Assembly (NCBI GenBank): GCA_029977605.1
Contig: JAPOKN010000001.1
Location: forward strand, 32,567 to 96,566
Source of the DNA: Methanobacteriota archaeon
Lineage (GTDB): Archaea > Thermoplasmatota > Poseidoniia > MGIII > CG-Epi1
Length of the DNA stretch: 64,000 nucleotides
Direction: 5' to 3'
Positions 62,209-64,000 of the stretch are shown piece after piece. The translations under genes were made by a program, and so were the position numbers. The notes beneath the pieces were generated by a model. That model was given only the letters and a program-made list of their open reading frames with translations, had not been told where the DNA came from and did no database searches. Each line of letters begins with the position of its first letter. The first letter of the stretch is position 1.

Positions 62209-62795
62209 TCTATTGAAATATTATGCCTCATTTTTTTGGCTTTAGTTTTTAAATATTCTCTATTTTCTTCGTTAGGATTTGATAAGTGTTTTGTTTGGTT
62301 TACATCAAAACCTTCTTCAGTCAAATCCTCGACTTTAGAGGGATTATTTGTCATCAAGTTTATTTTTTTGACTCCTAAATTCTTCAATATCTTAGCAGCA
62401 TTTTTGTAATTTCTTAATTCTGCATTAAATCCTAAAGCAATATTCGCTTCCACAGTATCAAGCCCCTCATCTTGAAGATTATATGCTTTTAATTTATTCA
62501 CAAGTCCAATTCCTCTTCCCTCTTGTCTTGAATAAACAATAATACCTTTTCCTTCTTTTGCTATTCGCTCCATGGCTAAGTCTAATTGTTCTCCACAATC
62601 GCATCTCATTGAATGTAATACATCTCCAGTGAAACATTCAGAGTGCACTCTAACAAGCATTCTCCCTTCGATTTTTCCCATTACTAATGCAAGATCCTCT
62701 TTAGTGTCATCATCTCCAGGGAATGCAAAAAGTTGAAACGTTCCAAACTTTGTTGGCATTCTTGCATTTACTAAACAATCTTCGACTTTAGACAT
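62205..62795 (-). CDS. ribA: GTP cyclohydrolase II
   Basis: RibA opens GTP to give the pyrimidine for riboflavin. The 196-residue protein has the zinc motif HSECFTGDVLHSMRCDCGEQL read in parts (three Cys), the catalytic RQEGRGIGL segment and NPSKV. Many archaea use the unrelated ArfA (GTP cyclohydrolase III), so this is a bacterial-type gene. It is the last gene of the Fe-S assembly operon and overlaps the archaeosortase gene end by 4 bases. Confidence 0.93.
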   Translation of the reverse strand: MSKVEDCLVNARMPTKFGTFQLFAFPGDDDTKEDLALVMGKIEGRMLVRVHSECFTGDVLHSMRCDCGEQLDLAMERIAKEGKGIIVYSRQEGRGIGLVNKLKAYNLQDEGLDTVEANIALGFNAELRNYKNAAKILKNLGVKKINLMTNNPSKVEDLTEEGFDVNQTKHLSNPNEENREYLKTKAKKMRHNISID

Positions 62796-62797
62796 AA

Positions 62798-63001
62798 TTA
62801 TTTTGCTAATATTATAATTTTTTCTTCTTCACTGACCAAATTATACTTTCTTCTTTTTACCATGGCCATGATATCTCTCCTTGCGTTTGGTTCCTCATAG
62901 CTAATGTGTATTTCTTCACCTTCTTTCATAGAAACCATTTCTCTAAGAACTGCCATAACTGCCTGCGTACATTGCAATCCTTCCACATTTATTTTTCTCA
63001 T
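62798..63001 (-). CDS. TusA-like sulfur carrier protein
   Basis: This 67-residue protein matches the TusA/SirA family: INVEGLQCTQAVMAV has the active Cys (residue 11), followed by acidic and ARRDI segments. TusA proteins carry persulfide sulfur; the family motif is usually Cys-Pro, but here it is Cys-Thr. It lies in the SUF cluster and 2 bases from ribA. Confidence 0.75.
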   Translation of the reverse strand: MRKINVEGLQCTQAVMAVLREMVSMKEGEEIHISYEEPNARRDIMAMVKRRKYNLVSEEEKIIILAK

Positions 63002-63005
63002 ATTA

Positions 63006-63323
63006 TTATATGTTAAAACTGTCTGTCATATTAAGTTCTAATTTAGCCTCGTTAGACATTAAATCCATGGTCCACGGAGGTTCAAAAACTAGTTCTACAT
63101 TTGCTTTTTTTACGCCTTCAACTTCAGAGACTCTTGCAGCAACTTCCTTCGGCATACTTCCTGCTACTGGGCAAAAAGGTGACGTCAAGGTCATAACAAC
63201 TTCAACATCTCCTTTATTGATTTTTATATCATAAATTAGTCCTAGTTCATAGATGTTAACTGGAATTTCGGGATCATATACTTTTTTTATAGATTCTACA
63301 ATTTTTTCTTTCAGGTCGCTCAT
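63006..63323 (-). CDS. sufT: SufT/MIP18-family (DUF59) Fe-S assembly protein
   Basis: This 105-residue protein has the DUF59 layout: VYDPEIPVNIYELGLIYDI at the start and TSPFCPVAGSMP with the conserved Cys. The family matures Fe-S proteins such as aconitase. It overlaps the SufU gene by 4 bases and lies 4 bases before the TusA-like gene. Confidence 0.9.
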   Translation of the reverse strand: MSDLKEKIVESIKKVYDPEIPVNIYELGLIYDIKINKGDVEVVMTLTSPFCPVAGSMPKEVAARVSEVEGVKKANVELVFEPPWTMDLMSNEAKLELNMTDSFNI

Positions 63324-63760
63324 TCAGTACTAACCTCTTCATCACCATCAATAGCGGCAATTAAGGTATGCCATGCAAGTGTTGCACATTTAACCCTTGC
63401 GGGATATTTTTTGACGCCCTCAAATACAGATAATTTCCCCAAATCATTAGCATTTGATTTATCATTTGTTACTAAATCATGAAATTCTTCGAATAAATGG
63501 CGTATTTCTGAAATTTTTTTTCCAACAATATATTCTGTTAGAATACTTGAAGATGCTGTAGAAATAGCACAACCAGCACCTGTAAATTTAATTTTTTCAA
63601 CCTTATCGTTTTCAATGATAAGATCTAAAGAAATTTTATCTCCACATAGGGGGTTATGTCCATCTGCGTGATTAGTATGGTCATCAATAACTCCTTTATT
63701 TCTGGGATTCTTGTTATGATCTAATATTACTTCCATATATAGCTCATTGAATCCACTCAT
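63320..63760 (-). CDS. sufU: SufU/IscU-type Fe-S scaffold
   Basis: This 146-residue scaffold accepts sulfur from SufS. It has the three conserved Cys regions HNPLCGDK, GAGCAISTASSS and ARVKCATLAWHT. The start overlaps the SufS stop by 4 bases (ATGA). It is the second gene visible in the operon sufS-sufU-sufT-tusA-ribA. Confidence 0.93.
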   Translation of the reverse strand: MSGFNELYMEVILDHNKNPRNKGVIDDHTNHADGHNPLCGDKISLDLIIENDKVEKIKFTGAGCAISTASSSILTEYIVGKKISEIRHLFEEFHDLVTNDKSNANDLGKLSVFEGVKKYPARVKCATLAWHTLIAAIDGDEEVSTE

Positions 63761-64000
63761 GCAAATACCTCAATTGTTTTTTCTATTCCTTCAATCAATT
63801 TATCAACATCTTCCTCAGTATTATAGATAGCAAATGAAGCTCTTGCAGTGGCTGGAATTTCATAAAAATCCATGACTGGTTGTGTGCAGTGGTGTCCAGC
63901 TCGAATAGCAATTCCTAAATTATCCATAATAGTTCCAATATCGTGGGGATGAATTCCTTCCATTACAAATGAAATAACACTGGCTTTTTTATTTGAAGTC
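63757..64000 (-). CDS. sufS: Cysteine desulfurase SufS, C-terminal end (partial)
   Basis: The frame is open to the window edge, so only the last 80 residues are visible. RAGHHCTQPVMDF has the catalytic Cys loop of SufS, preceded by ISFVMEGIHPHDIGT, and the C-terminal helix ends EKTIEVFA. It would provide sulfur to SufU, whose gene overlaps its stop. Confidence 0.92.
   Translation of the reverse strand, partial: TSNKKASVISFVMEGIHPHDIGTIMDNLGIAIRAGHHCTQPVMDFYEIPATARASFAIYNTEEDVDKLIEGIEKTIEVFA

Overview
The window is an AT-rich (roughly one-third GC by eye), gene-dense stretch of an archaeal chromosome. Archaeal markers include TFB, Pelota, NAC, ABCE1/RLI, TiaS, archease, RibL-type FAD synthetase, geranylgeranyl reductases, FlaI-like pilus ATPases, an archaeosortase and an initiator tRNA-Met with an A1:U72 pair. 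They sit beside bacterial-looking metabolic genes: a one-piece glycine dehydrogenase, mitochondrial-type aconitase, PntAA/AB/B transhydrogenase, PPDK, RibA/RibE, RmuC and RusA. This mixture, with low GC and overlapping genes, suggests a planktonic marine euryarchaeon of the Poseidoniia (Marine Group II or III). That placement is inference; there is no rRNA gene in the window.

Layout. Bases 1-4834 hold a FlaI/PilB-like ATPase (5' end outside the window), two T2SSF membrane platform proteins and two small pilin-like proteins. Bases 4836-8886 carry a small membrane protein, CTP synthase, an MBL-fold hydrolase and two overlapping genes that match the two halves of the eukaryotic prolyl hydroxylase Ofd1/Tpa1. 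Bases 8955-11117 are a tight riboflavin/FAD operon (ribB-ribL-ribE-ribH); its missing first step, GTP cyclohydrolase II, is at 62205-62795. Next come an RND exporter, ABCE1 with an altered Fe-S domain, RusA, FolD, two flavoprotein reductases, aconitase and PurM. A Tad-like TadA/TadB/TadC locus lies at 22853-25424, followed by a DRAM/Frag1-like membrane protein, PPDK and a small cluster ending in a TrmJ-like methyltransferase.

Bases 31276-38906 hold RmuC, the three-gene proton-translocating transhydrogenase, acyl-CoA dehydrogenase and an information-processing cluster (NAC, Pelota, TFB). Bases 39004-49733 hold an HD hydrolase, a site-2 protease, dihydroorotase, a surface protein, initiator tRNA-Met, archease, TiaS, an EamA transporter, a 53-residue basic ORF and a PH-domain membrane protein. 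Bases 49735-56717 (minus strand) hold dCMP deaminase, endonuclease III, enoyl-CoA hydratase, a 1224-residue surface protein, a HAD phosphatase and DUF2203. Bases 56805-64000 hold GcvP, a glutaredoxin, a PGF-CTERM-like surface protein, a Nudix hydrolase, an archaeosortase, RibA and a SUF-type Fe-S cluster assembly operon (TusA-like, SufT, SufU and the C-terminal end of SufS, cut by the window end).

Many genes overlap by 1-12 bases, most often through a TAATG or ATGA junction. TATA-like boxes 23-29 bases upstream of several start codons suggest leaderless transcripts, while some operon-internal genes have Shine-Dalgarno sequences. No gap without a gene exceeds 300 bases. I see no insertion sequence, CRISPR array, rRNA or prophage. 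The best leads are the split Ofd1/Tpa1 pair, the archaeosortase with a nearby candidate substrate, and the altered Fe-S domain of ABCE1.
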